A DNA stretch of 8,789 bases, taken from positions 1 to 8,789 of the forward strand of contig DASVES010000010.1 of assembly GCA_036380435.1 (NCBI GenBank). Reading direction: 5' to 3'. The translations under genes were made by a program, and so were the position numbers. Source of the stretch: DASQDT01 sp036380435. Lineage in GTDB: Bacteria; Acidobacteriota; Blastocatellia; Pyrinomonadales; Pyrinomonadaceae. This document shows, one piece after another, positions 1 through 5,508 of this stretch. Below the pieces are notes generated by a model that saw nothing but the letters and a program-made list of their open reading frames with translations, was not told the DNA's origin and did not search any database. Position 1 is the first letter of the stretch. The number at the start of each line of letters is the position of its first letter.

Positions 1-24
1 CGCCCGGCGCGCGCCGTACAGACG

Positions 25-68
25 AATGCCCGCCGCGTCGCCGCTGCTTCGGCGACGCGGCGGGCATT
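25..68 (-). terminator. Strong hairpin downstream of the peroxidase gene
   Basis: Perfect 18-bp inverted repeat (25-42 with 51-68) with an 8-nt loop, beginning 55 bases past the peroxidase stop codon on the minus strand. A short outer pairing (21-24 with 76-79) could extend it across a bulge. No U-tract follows the stem on either strand, so it is not a textbook intrinsic terminator. It may still stop transcription or protect the 3' end of the mRNA. Position and stability are seen; the role is inferred. Confidence 0.5.
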
Positions 69-122
69 GCTGATTCGTCGGCCGCGACGCGGGCCGCGGC
101 GACGTGTGAGAGTGAAGGCCCG

Positions 123-1844
123 TTAACGCTTCCTGGCGGCACCGCTGCTCTTAGCCGCACCGCTCTTCTTCGTCGCGCCGGCCTTCTTCTTCGCGCCGGA
201 GGGGCTGGGGCGGCTCTGTAGACGCTGGGCGAGCCGCAGCAGGTCGGCCAGCTCGAAGGTGCCCCGCCTCGCGGATGGCAGCGTCGGCCGCCAACCGCGT
301 TCGCGCAGGATCGAGTCCTCGCTGCGCCGCACCAGCCCGACGATGACTTCCGCGACGATGGTGCTGCCGACGGGGCCGAGGCGCTGTCCCCGCCCGAGGA
401 TGGCCGCCTCGGCGAGGATGTAGTACCAGAGCGGCGTGCGGCCGTCGAACCCGGACTCGCGCAGGGCGTTTTCCTGCTCGGGGCTGGCCGCGCCCGCCAC
501 GATCTGCGCCGGGGTGAGGACGGGGATGTCGCGCACGCCTTGCAGCTTCCGCTTGAGAGCGCGCGCCACGGCCTGCCCCGTCGGCATCCGCAGCAGGTAG
601 CCGCGCAGGAGGTTGCGCACGGCGAGGCGCGCGCCGTTGAGGGCGTTCGGGTCGGGCGGCAGGGCGTCGCTGCCGATGATATTGCCGAGCGTGTCGGTCA
701 GCTCGAAGAGCGGCTCGACGAGCTTCGTGTCGAGTCGGCGCGTGCGGTCGAAGGGGCGGCCCGCGTCAACGAGGTTCTCCCACTCGACGATCCAGTTCTC
801 GGGCAGCGTGTCGAAGCCCTGCGCGGTGACGACGCCGCCCCCGAGCTGGCCGCTCAGGGCGGTGAAGGTGAAGAGCAGGCCGAGCGTCGCCGGGACGGTG
901 CCCGGCGCGCCGCTCGTGTTGAAGTTGAGGTTGAAGTTGTAGGCGCCGCGCACCATCGTGTGGCCGAAGCGGTAGGCCGCCACCGAGAACTCCAGCGGCA
1001 GGAAGAACGGCTCGGCCATCGCGTCGTAGACGTGGTTCTCCCTGACCGTCTCGTTGACGATGCGCGGGTCGCAGACGCGCTTCAGGAAGTCTTGGATGAC
1101 CATGTGCTGGTAGTGCTGGCGCAGCACGCGTCGCGCCTGCATGAAGGACTGGAACCGTCCGGCCAGCACGTTGTGGGCGAGCAGGAAGGCCGTGTGCAAC
1201 TGCGCGACGATGGTGTTCTCGTCGTTGCGCGGGTCGCCGATGAGCGCGGCGCGGTCGTGCTCGATGTCGGGGCTGCGCCGCTCGCGCGGGAGGTCGTTGT
1301 CGTCAGTCTTGCCCGGCGGGCGGCGCAGCGGAATCTGGGTGCCGCCCGTGGGGGAGACGTTGCCGACCACCATCTTGATGTCTTGGCGCGGGGCCGGCAG
1401 GCCGTAGAGGCTGTCGAGGTCGAGACCCGCCGTGCGGAGGTTGCGTATCTTATTCTTGATCTGGCCCGGCGGGAGCGGCTTGAGCTGGGGGTCGAGCAGT
1501 TCGGGCAGCGTGGCCGAGACGGTTTCGAGCGTGATGTCGTGGTCGATGAACTGCCCGAGGTAGGTGTAGGCGGCCGGGATGTCGGAGTCGCCGGCCGGGT
1601 CGCCGCCGCTCGTGTCGCGCATCGACTGGCCGAGGCGGATGAGGTTGTCGCGCGTCCGGCGCGCGACGGGCAGGAGGTTGTCGGGGTTGTTTTGCAGCCC
1701 CGGAAAGAGGAAGTCGAAGTTGTGCGGGTCGATGGGTCGCGACGCGGCGAAGGCCAGAGAGGCCGCGGCCGGACCGACCAGCGCCTCCTGCGCTTCGCGC
1801 ACCGCTTCCATCCTGATGACGGCCCCGTGAGGTAAACGTGCCAT
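123..1844 (-). CDS. Animal-type heme peroxidase family protein
   Basis: 573-residue member of the animal heme peroxidase (peroxidase-cyclooxygenase) superfamily, which uses H2O2 to oxidise halides or organic substrates. The distal signature GQFIDHD lies at residues 97-103, giving distal His102, a Ca-site Asp103, and Asp101 at the heme-ester position known from lactoperoxidase. GDPRNDEN (203-210) carries the likely catalytic Arg206 and Glu209, the second heme-linking position. RFGHTMV (292-298) supplies proximal His295. RGYLLRMPTGQ (414-424) matches the conserved C-terminal helix region. The start is firm: GGAGG at 1853-1857 lies 8 nt upstream of ATG. There is no signal peptide or membrane segment, so a cytoplasmic location or non-Sec export is likely. 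Oddity: the last ~25 residues (from about 549) are a Lys/Ala/Ser/Gly tail, outside the catalytic fold. The family call is secure; substrate and partners are unknown. Confidence 0.93.
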   Translation of the reverse strand: MARLPHGAVIRMEAVREAQEALVGPAAASLAFAASRPIDPHNFDFLFPGLQNNPDNLLPVARRTRDNLIRLGQSMRDTSGGDPAGDSDIPAAYTYLGQFIDHDITLETVSATLPELLDPQLKPLPPGQIKNKIRNLRTAGLDLDSLYGLPAPRQDIKMVVGNVSPTGGTQIPLRRPPGKTDDNDLPRERRSPDIEHDRAALIGDPRNDENTIVAQLHTAFLLAHNVLAGRFQSFMQARRVLRQHYQHMVIQDFLKRVCDPRIVNETVRENHVYDAMAEPFFLPLEFSVAAYRFGHTMVRGAYNFNLNFNTSGAPGTVPATLGLLFTFTALSGQLGGGVVTAQGFDTLPENWIVEWENLVDAGRPFDRTRRLDTKLVEPLFELTDTLGNIIGSDALPPDPNALNGARLAVRNLLRGYLLRMPTGQAVARALKRKLQGVRDIPVLTPAQIVAGAASPEQENALRESGFDGRTPLWYYILAEAAILGRGQRLGPVGSTIVAEVIVGLVRRSEDSILRERGWRPTLPSARRGTFELADLLRLAQRLQSRPSPSGAKKKAGATKKSGAAKSSGAARKR

Positions 1845-2044
1845 GTAAGATTCCTCCAGTCGTAGTGTTGGTGAGTGGCGCCGGAACCGGCGGGTGGCCG
1901 CGCGTGCGAGTGTGTCGCGGCGGCCGGGTCGTGCCTTTCTCCGCGGGCCGCGCCGGGCGAGACGGGCGCGCCGCGCCCGCGGAAGGAATGAGTCGGCGCG
2001 TGCGGGTGTGCGCGCGCGGGTTGGGGGCTCTTTGGACGGCGGCG

Positions 2045-2072
2045 ATTATACCCGCGGCGCGGCGCGGCGCAA
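2045..2072 (-). promoter_or_regulatory. Candidate sigma70-type promoter for the peroxidase gene
   Basis: On the minus strand a perfect TATAAT (2050 down to 2045) is preceded by TTGCGC (2072 down to 2067) with a 16-nt spacer. It stands out because the surroundings are almost pure G+C. Transcription would start near 2038 and give a GC-rich leader of about 195 nt before the peroxidase ATG. The boxes are seen directly; promoter activity and sigma factor are inferred. Confidence 0.45.
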
Positions 2073-2164
2073 CATTATTTTTCGCCGCCGGAGACGCGCG
2101 CCACGTCCTTTCGCCGCGACGGGGGCCGATTGATTTGAAAACGCCTCAGAAATGTCAAAAAGGC

Positions 2165-2244
2165 ATGAGCCGCGAAGTCAGGCGAAGCGGCACAAAACAG
2201 ATGTCACTCCGATTCGTGGCGCTTCGCCTGTCTTCGCGGCTCAT
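2165..2244 (-). terminator. Long inverted repeat with T-run; likely terminator of the DUF4139 gene
   Basis: Arms 2165-2189 and 2220-2244 pair over 25 bp with one T-T mismatch (2178 against 2231); the loop is 30 nt. On the minus strand it begins 57 bases after the DUF4139 stop. The stem is followed within a few bases by TTTTT (complement of 2157-2161), as in an intrinsic terminator. The stem is much longer than usual, so it may be a dispersed palindromic element acting as a terminator. Its arm and loop sizes resemble those of the repeats at 4420-4493 and 5327-5400. Confidence 0.55.
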
Positions 2245-2253
2245 TATCCCGCG

Positions 2254-2271
2254 CCCCTCATTGAGGAGGGG
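2254..2271. repeat. Short hairpin after the DUF4139 stop
   Basis: A 6-bp stem (2254-2259 with 2266-2271, CCCCTC/GAGGGG) with a 6-nt loop, about 30 bases past the DUF4139 stop on the minus strand. It may be part of the transcript end or an accessory stem to the larger repeat beside it. No T-run follows it directly. Confidence 0.35.
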
Positions 2272-2301
2272 TGCTTCTTACGAAGCGGGCGCGGGCGGCC
2301 G

Positions 2302-3789
2302 TCAGTACTTCACCCGGATGCGGTAGCTGATCTTCGTCTCGCCGTCGCGCTCGACGGGGACGCGCAGGCGCGCGCCCGTCACGGAGGTCTTCTCGGCGCG
2401 GAAGCCGACGCAGCGCGGCGAGCCGGCGCAGGTGGTGGCGGCGGGGAGGATCTTCCAGTCGCTCTCGCCGACCGGCTCGTTGAAGACCACTTCGACGGGC
2501 GTGTCCTTGTGGTTGCGGACGGTGATTTCGTAGGCGTACTCGTAAGTGTTGCGGCCGACGAGCCGGTACTCGGTCTGCTTGCGCTCGGAGACGATGTCGA
2601 AGGCGTCGCCGACCTTGATACGCACGTCCTCGTCCTTCGGCGTGTGCGCGATCCGATTCTCGCCGATGAACTGCTGGCCCCCCGCGGCGTCGCGCTTGTA
2701 GAGGCGGATGACGCCGGCCGGCAGAGGCATCCCGAGCTTGTTCTCGCGCGAGTTGCGGAACTCGACGAAGACGCCGACCGGCTCCTTGAGGGGCTGGCCC
2801 GGCGCGTTGTAGTGCTGGTAATAGTGGGGCTGCCCGTTGACGACGTAGTCCTTGCTGGCCGCGAAGTCGGCGGCTTCGAGCAGCGTGATCTGCTTGGTCT
2901 CCTGCTCGCGCACCGTGGCCGGGCGCTCCAGCGTGTAGAGGTGGTACTCGAAGAACGCCTGTTCCTGGAAGGCGTCCTTCGCCGAGGGCGCAGTCGCGCG
3001 GCGCACGCCCGCGGCCATCTCTTCGGCTTCGCGGCGGTCGATGACGCGGTTGAGGTCGCCGGCGACGAGTTGCAGGCGCGCGTCCTCGAAGCCGACGCCG
3101 CTCTGGTTGGTGAGCGTCACCCAGCCCTGGATGCGGCCGCGCGTGTCCGTCTCGTCGATGACGAGCACGTAGTCGGCCTTCCAGTTCATGTTGCCGGTGA
3201 GGTAGCTGGCCTCCAGCGTCTGCTCGGCCGCGCCGGTGTTGTCCACCTCCCAGACGAGCGTCGGCGTGGCGACGAGGTTGGCCGGCACCTCGGGGAAGCG
3301 AATCTCGGTGTACGAGGGGTTGACGACGATCTCGTCGCCGATCTTCCAGACCTGCCCGTTGTTGTTCGAGAGCAGCACGGCCCTGACCGGCGTGGGCGTC
3401 GGCACAGTCGAGTTGTTCGCGTAGCGGTAGACGAGCAGCGTCACCTCGCGCCCGACGTACTTGTCTAAGAGCTTCGACGGGTTGAGCAGGTCGTACTGGT
3501 AGTTCTGTTCAAGCACGCTCAGGTGTTCGGGCGCCGTGAGCGAGACGAGGTGGACGGTCTCGGGGCGGATGGACGCGGCCACGTCGGCGAAGTTGAGCGC
3601 GATGCGGCCCTGGCCGGGGAGACGCACGGCGCGCGTCTCGCGCACGAGTCCGATGTTCGAGTTGTAGACCGTGACGTTGACCGTGCGCCGATCCTTCGAC
3701 GTGGTTGTCAACTGCGCGCTCTGCGCGACGGCGGCCGGCAAGGGGAGGGCGAGCGACAGGGCGGCGATACGAGCGAAGCGGCGTAGCAT
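2302..3789 (-). CDS. DUF4139 domain-containing exported protein
   Basis: 495-residue protein with a Sec signal peptide: MLRR, a hydrophobic core (residues 8-21) and a likely cleavage near AVAQSAQ (20-26). It should act in the periplasm or outside the cell. The mature part matches the DUF4139 family. An N-terminal strand-rich segment has VTVYNSNIGLVRETRAVRLP (39-58). The core has YLTGNMNWKADYVLV (196-210) and WVTLTNQSGVGFEDARLQL (223-241), then FVEFRNSRENKLGMPLPAG (341-359) and YEYAYEITVRN (416-426). These are beta-sandwich segments of a family whose biochemical function is undefined. The only two cysteines, Cys454 and Cys460, are close enough for a disulfide, fitting export. I chose the ATG at 3789 because the signal peptide begins there and GGAGG (3802-3806) lies 12 nt upstream; an in-frame start at 3846 would add 19 basic residues before the signal peptide. 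No same-strand partner is adjacent. Family call strong, function unknown. Confidence 0.9.
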   Translation of the reverse strand: MLRRFARIAALSLALPLPAAVAQSAQLTTTSKDRRTVNVTVYNSNIGLVRETRAVRLPGQGRIALNFADVAASIRPETVHLVSLTAPEHLSVLEQNYQYDLLNPSKLLDKYVGREVTLLVYRYANNSTVPTPTPVRAVLLSNNNGQVWKIGDEIVVNPSYTEIRFPEVPANLVATPTLVWEVDNTGAAEQTLEASYLTGNMNWKADYVLVIDETDTRGRIQGWVTLTNQSGVGFEDARLQLVAGDLNRVIDRREAEEMAAGVRRATAPSAKDAFQEQAFFEYHLYTLERPATVREQETKQITLLEAADFAASKDYVVNGQPHYYQHYNAPGQPLKEPVGVFVEFRNSRENKLGMPLPAGVIRLYKRDAAGGQQFIGENRIAHTPKDEDVRIKVGDAFDIVSERKQTEYRLVGRNTYEYAYEITVRNHKDTPVEVVFNEPVGESDWKILPAATTCAGSPRCVGFRAEKTSVTGARLRVPVERDGETKISYRIRVKY

Positions 3790-3801
3790 ATCTACGGGGA
3801 A

Positions 3802-3806
3802 CCTCC
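3802..3806 (-). promoter_or_regulatory. Ribosome binding site that sets the DUF4139 start
   Basis: GGAGG on the minus strand with a 12-nt spacer to the ATG at 3789. The spacer is slightly long, but this motif and the signal peptide right after that ATG favour it over the in-frame upstream start at 3846. Confidence 0.6.
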
Positions 3807-3920
3807 GGGAACGTGATTTCGACGGGTGGACAAAGGCTCGGCGCACGCGCGCGTGGCGTCCGCGTTTCTTTGTCTCGCGTGTGAAGAACGCCGAATGAGG
3901 CGCGTGCTTGCGCGTTCGGT

Positions 3921-3950
3921 TTAGACGAATGAAAAATCTGCGGTTAGAAT
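3921..3950 (+). promoter_or_regulatory. Candidate promoter for the dehydratase gene
   Basis: TTAGAC (3921-3926), an 18-nt spacer, then TAGAAT (3945-3950), in a locally AT-richer patch between GC-rich flanks. Transcription would start near 3957 and leave a leader of about 130 nt containing the hairpin at 3971-3991. The -35 box is weak, so this is tentative. Confidence 0.35.
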
Positions 3951-3970
3951 AGCGGCCGACCTTCTACGGC

Positions 3971-3991
3971 CCGGCGCGCGAGCCGCGCCGG
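3971..3991 (+). repeat. GC hairpin in the dehydratase leader
   Basis: An 8-bp stem CCGGCGCG/CGCGCCGG (3971-3978 with 3984-3991) with a 5-nt loop, shortly after the predicted transcription start. It could stabilise the 5' end of the mRNA or affect early elongation. No riboswitch class is recognised. Confidence 0.35.
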
Positions 3992-4074
3992 CACAAACAC
4001 TTTCACCGACACGACGAACGCCGCAGCCGCAGCCGCGCCACACGCCGGCGCCGGCGCGCGCGCGCAAGACAAAC

Positions 4075-4080
4075 GGGAGG
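4075..4080 (+). promoter_or_regulatory. Ribosome binding site that supports the TTG start of the dehydratase
   Basis: GGGAGG ends 9 nt before the TTG at 4090. There is no in-frame ATG at the expected N-terminus, and the family's N-terminal pattern begins right after this TTG, so the pair fixes an uncommon TTG start. Confidence 0.7.
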
Positions 4081-4089
4081 ACTCATCCG

Positions 4090-4446
4090 TTGACGGAAGA
4101 TTTGGCGAGCCGCCACTGCGTGCCCTGCCACGGCGGCGTGCCGCGCCTGCGCGGCGCGGAGATCGAGCCGCTCGCGCGACAGCTCGCGGACTGGCGGGTC
4201 GCCGACGAGCATCATCTGGAGAAGAATTTCGAGTTCACGAACTTCGCCGGGGCGCTGCGGTTCGCGAACCGCGTCGGCGAAGTGGCCGAACGCGAAGGCC
4301 ATCACCCCGACATCTGCCTCGGCTGGGCCTACGCGCACATCCGCATCTGGACGCACGCCATCGACGGCCTCAGCGAAAGCGACTTCATCCTCGCCGCCAA
4401 GATCGACGCGCTCACAGAAGGGGAAGGGGTAAAGGGTAAAGGGTAA
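4090..4446 (+). CDS. phhB: Pterin-4a-carbinolamine dehydratase (PCD/DCoH family)
   Basis: 118-residue small cytoplasmic enzyme that dehydrates 4a-hydroxytetrahydrobiopterin, recycling the pterin cofactor used by aromatic amino acid hydroxylases. The active-site triad is visible: His71 and His72 in EREGHHPD (67-74), and His89 in IWTHA (86-90). The 17-residue spacing from the second to the third His equals that of the rat enzyme. The N-terminal HCVPCHGGVP (9-18) is the pattern common in bacterial homologues. Start: TTG with GGGAGG 9 nt upstream. The length is near normal, but the last eight residues (GEGVKGKG) and the stop codon are encoded by the left arm of an inverted repeat (4420-4493), so the native C-terminus probably ended near ALTE. 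No phenylalanine hydroxylase gene (phhA) is in the window, so the partner enzyme is unknown. The symbol follows the family and is not proven by context. Confidence 0.92.
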   Translation: MTEDLASRHCVPCHGGVPRLRGAEIEPLARQLADWRVADEHHLEKNFEFTNFAGALRFANRVGEVAEREGHHPDICLGWAYAHIRIWTHAIDGLSESDFILAAKIDALTEGEGVKGKG

Positions 4447-4493
4447 AGGAAAGCGCACGGCCGAACGCCGCCTTTACCCTTTACCCCTTCCCC
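4420..4493. repeat. Perfect 23-bp inverted repeat overlapping the dehydratase stop
   Basis: Arms 4420-4442 and 4471-4493 are exact reverse complements with a 28-nt loop. The left arm includes the last dehydratase codons, and the TAA stop (4444-4446) lies just inside the loop. Both arms carry GGGTAAA/TTTACCC units, so the stem can slip by 7 nt. No T-run follows it. It could terminate transcription or protect mRNA between the dehydratase and the gene starting 22 bases later, or be an inserted palindromic element. Confidence 0.75.
4427..4447 (+). repeat. Three tandem GGGTAAA units
   Basis: Three exact 7-bp copies in the left arm of the inverted repeat. The complementary arm has two adjacent TTTACCC units (4473-4486) and a third at 4494-4500. 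The 7-nt period is not a multiple of three, so each unit changed in number would shift the reading frame of the dehydratase end. Confidence 0.8.
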
Positions 4494-4514
4494 TTTACCC
4501 GTGATTGAGACTTT

Positions 4515-5231
4515 ATGGAAGTAGAGAGCAGTTTCCGGCCCGAGGATGTCGAGGCGCGCGGCGCGATGTGCGTGGAGTGTCTGTGCGCGCTGGCGGCCGG
4601 TGCGGCCGTTTTGGACAGATGCGGGGCGGCGCTGTGCCGTGCGTGCGCGGCGGAGTTTTACGCGGCGTGCGCGGGATGCGCGCGTCTCGTGCCGCGCGAC
4701 GAGGGGCTGACGCGCCCCGAAGACGCGGCCGGGGTCGGGGCGCTCTTCTGCGTCGAGTGCTTCCGCGCGCCGGCAGGTGACGCCGAGCCTCCGCCTTCGG
4801 ACGAGGAGGTGGAACGTCTCGTCGCGCGCTACGTTGCGCTGCACGCGGAGAAGAAACAACTCGACGACGAGATGGAGGAGATCAAGGAGCGTCTGAAGCT
4901 GGCGGCGGGCGCTCGCTCGCGTGTGACGAACGCCGTCGTGCTGCGGGCCGGCGAGGGCGCGGTGCGTTGCAGCTACTCGGTGCGGACGACGTGGGATGCG
5001 GCGAAACTCTCGGAGGCCGAGGCGCTGCTCGGCCCCGACGAATTCTCCTCGCTCTTCGAACGCAAGGTGTCTTACGCGGCAGTCCGTGAGCGCCTCGCGG
5101 AATTCCTCGCCGGCACGGGCGACGCGCACACTCCCGCGCGCGAACTCGTGCGCGCCGCCGAGCAGTCGGCCGAGACGGTGACGCTCGGCGTCGTCGCGCC
5201 GAAGAAGAAAAAGAAGCCGGCGGACTCGTAG
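4515..5231 (+). CDS. Unrecognised Cys-rich, coiled-coil protein
   Basis: 238 residues; I do not recognise the family. The N-terminal third has five Cys groups: C19-x2-C22, C36-x4-C41-x2-C44, C52-x2-C55 and C79-x2-C82, with C24 extra. This resembles a treble-clef, RING- or B-box-like fold binding two zinc ions. A Pro/acidic linker (91-98) leads to a strongly charged helix (about 97-130) likely to form a coiled coil. A compact C-terminal part follows, with YSVRTTWDAAKL (154-165), a Leu/Phe-rich stretch and SYAAVRERLAEFLAG. The protein ends in a Lys5 tail (230-234). The helix plus small strand-Trp domain faintly recalls phage recombination accessory proteins such as the C-terminus of YqaJ exonucleases; this is only a resemblance. 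The ATG at 4515 has no Shine-Dalgarno; ATG at 4566 (Met18) with GAGG 11 nt upstream is an alternative that keeps all cysteines. It lies upstream of the nuclease-helicase on the same strand, 277 nt apart. Confidence 0.75.
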   Translation: MEVESSFRPEDVEARGAMCVECLCALAAGAAVLDRCGAALCRACAAEFYAACAGCARLVPRDEGLTRPEDAAGVGALFCVECFRAPAGDAEPPPSDEEVERLVARYVALHAEKKQLDDEMEEIKERLKLAAGARSRVTNAVVLRAGEGAVRCSYSVRTTWDAAKLSEAEALLGPDEFSSLFERKVSYAAVRERLAEFLAGTGDAHTPARELVRAAEQSAETVTLGVVAPKKKKKPADS

Positions 5232-5237
5232 CGACGA

Positions 5238-5274
5238 CGCGCCTCCGCGCCACAACCTGAGCGCCGGAGGCGCG
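5238..5274. repeat. Hairpin H1 of the palindrome cluster
   Basis: Ten-bp arms (5238-5247 with 5265-5274, core GCGCCTCCG/CGGAGGCGC) and a 17-nt loop, starting 7 bases after the stop of the Cys-rich protein. It could serve as that gene's transcript end, but no T-run follows. Confidence 0.55.
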
Positions 5275-5285
5275 GAAGAATGTAG

Positions 5286-5305
5286 CCCACGGCGCGAGCC
5301 GTGGG
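5286..5305. repeat. Hairpin H2 with GCGA tetraloop
   Basis: CCCACGGC (5286-5293) and GCCGTGGG (5298-5305) form a perfect 8-bp stem closed by GCGA, a GNRA-class tetraloop if transcribed. A related copy in opposite orientation lies at 5421-5440. Confidence 0.7.
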
Positions 5306-5326
5306 AACAAGGCGATTAAAGGAGTG

Positions 5327-5400
5327 AAGCCCCGGAGGGGCGAAAGAATCAGGATGTTAGTTGCCGTCAGCGTCGAAATTCTTTCGCCCCTCCGGGGCTT
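5327..5400. repeat. Central perfect 23-bp inverted repeat
   Basis: Arms 5327-5349 and 5378-5400 are exact reverse complements with a 28-nt loop. The GC core CCCCGGAGGGGCG is followed by an A-rich end of the arm. The right arm ends in CTT followed by TCATCTT, a weak U-tract on the plus strand, so terminator action is possible. It is the centre of the five-hairpin array between the Cys-rich gene and the nuclease-helicase. Confidence 0.8.
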
Positions 5401-5420
5401 TCATCTTCCACTGCCATTGA

Positions 5421-5440
5421 CCCACGGCTAACGCCGTAGG
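5421..5440. repeat. Hairpin H2', inverted copy of H2
   Basis: CCCACGGC (5421-5428), loop TAAC, GCCGTAGG (5433-5440), with one mismatch in the stem. Its reverse complement matches H2 (5286-5305) at most positions, so the two are diverged copies facing each other across the central repeat. Confidence 0.65.
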
Positions 5441-5453
5441 CAACACTGCTGCC

Positions 5454-5468
5454 GCCGCTTACAGCGGC
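5454..5468. repeat. Hairpin H1', nearest to the nuclease-helicase start
   Basis: GCCGCT (5454-5459), loop TAC, AGCGGC (5463-5468): a tight 6-bp stem about 40 nt before the ATG of the nuclease-helicase gene. It would lie in that gene's leader if transcription starts further upstream. Confidence 0.5.
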
Positions 5469-5508
5469 TCGTTGACGCTCTCACTTCCGGTCTGGCTCGC
5501 AACCTCGT

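Larger units (their letters stand above)
1845..2301. other. 457-base gap between DUF4139 and peroxidase genes
   Basis: This gap lies downstream of the DUF4139 stop and upstream of the peroxidase start, both on the minus strand. It contains the peroxidase ribosome binding site (1853-1857), a very GC-rich leader, a candidate promoter (2045-2072), a long inverted repeat (2165-2244) and a short hairpin (2254-2271). Plus-strand open frames across it are Arg/Gly-rich, run over palindromes and have no recognisable domain, so I see no gene here. Confidence 0.7.
3790..4089. other. Divergent gap between DUF4139 and dehydratase genes
   Basis: A 300-base region between divergently transcribed genes. It holds both ribosome binding sites, a candidate plus-strand promoter (3921-3950), a GC hairpin (3971-3991), a short (GCCGCA)n stretch around 4021-4036, a 12-bp palindrome GCCGGCGCCGGC (4044-4055) and a run of alternating CG (4055-4065). 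I could not pick a convincing minus-strand promoter for the DUF4139 gene. No gene is visible. Confidence 0.6.

Noticed and set aside
540..1835. 431-codon plus-strand open frame opposite the peroxidase
   Set aside because: Val/Arg/Glu-rich antisense shadow of a clear peroxidase gene; open only because GC-rich DNA has few stops.
1838..2326. 162-codon plus-strand open frame across the gap
   Set aside because: Runs over the promoter and palindromes, Arg/Gly-rich, no domain and no convincing start.
2152..3468. 438-codon plus-strand open frame opposite the DUF4139 gene
   Set aside because: Begins inside the terminator-like palindrome, has no recognisable domain, and mirrors a well-supported gene.
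4054..4066. Alternating CG run as a Z-DNA regulatory element
   Set aside because: Only about 11 bases in very GC-rich DNA; expected by chance.
4427..4500. Telomere-like GGGTAAA repeats
   Set aside because: The unit differs from the plant-type TTTAGGG repeat and there are only three copies, arranged as a palindrome.
4329..5255. 308-codon minus-strand open frame
   Set aside because: Antisense to the dehydratase end, the inverted repeat and the Cys-rich gene; its only unusual peptide is translated repeat DNA.
5238..5468. Possible CRISPR array or integron attC site
   Set aside because: Repeats are inverted, not direct, with no regular spacers. The attC R-box and L-box cores and an integrase gene are not seen.
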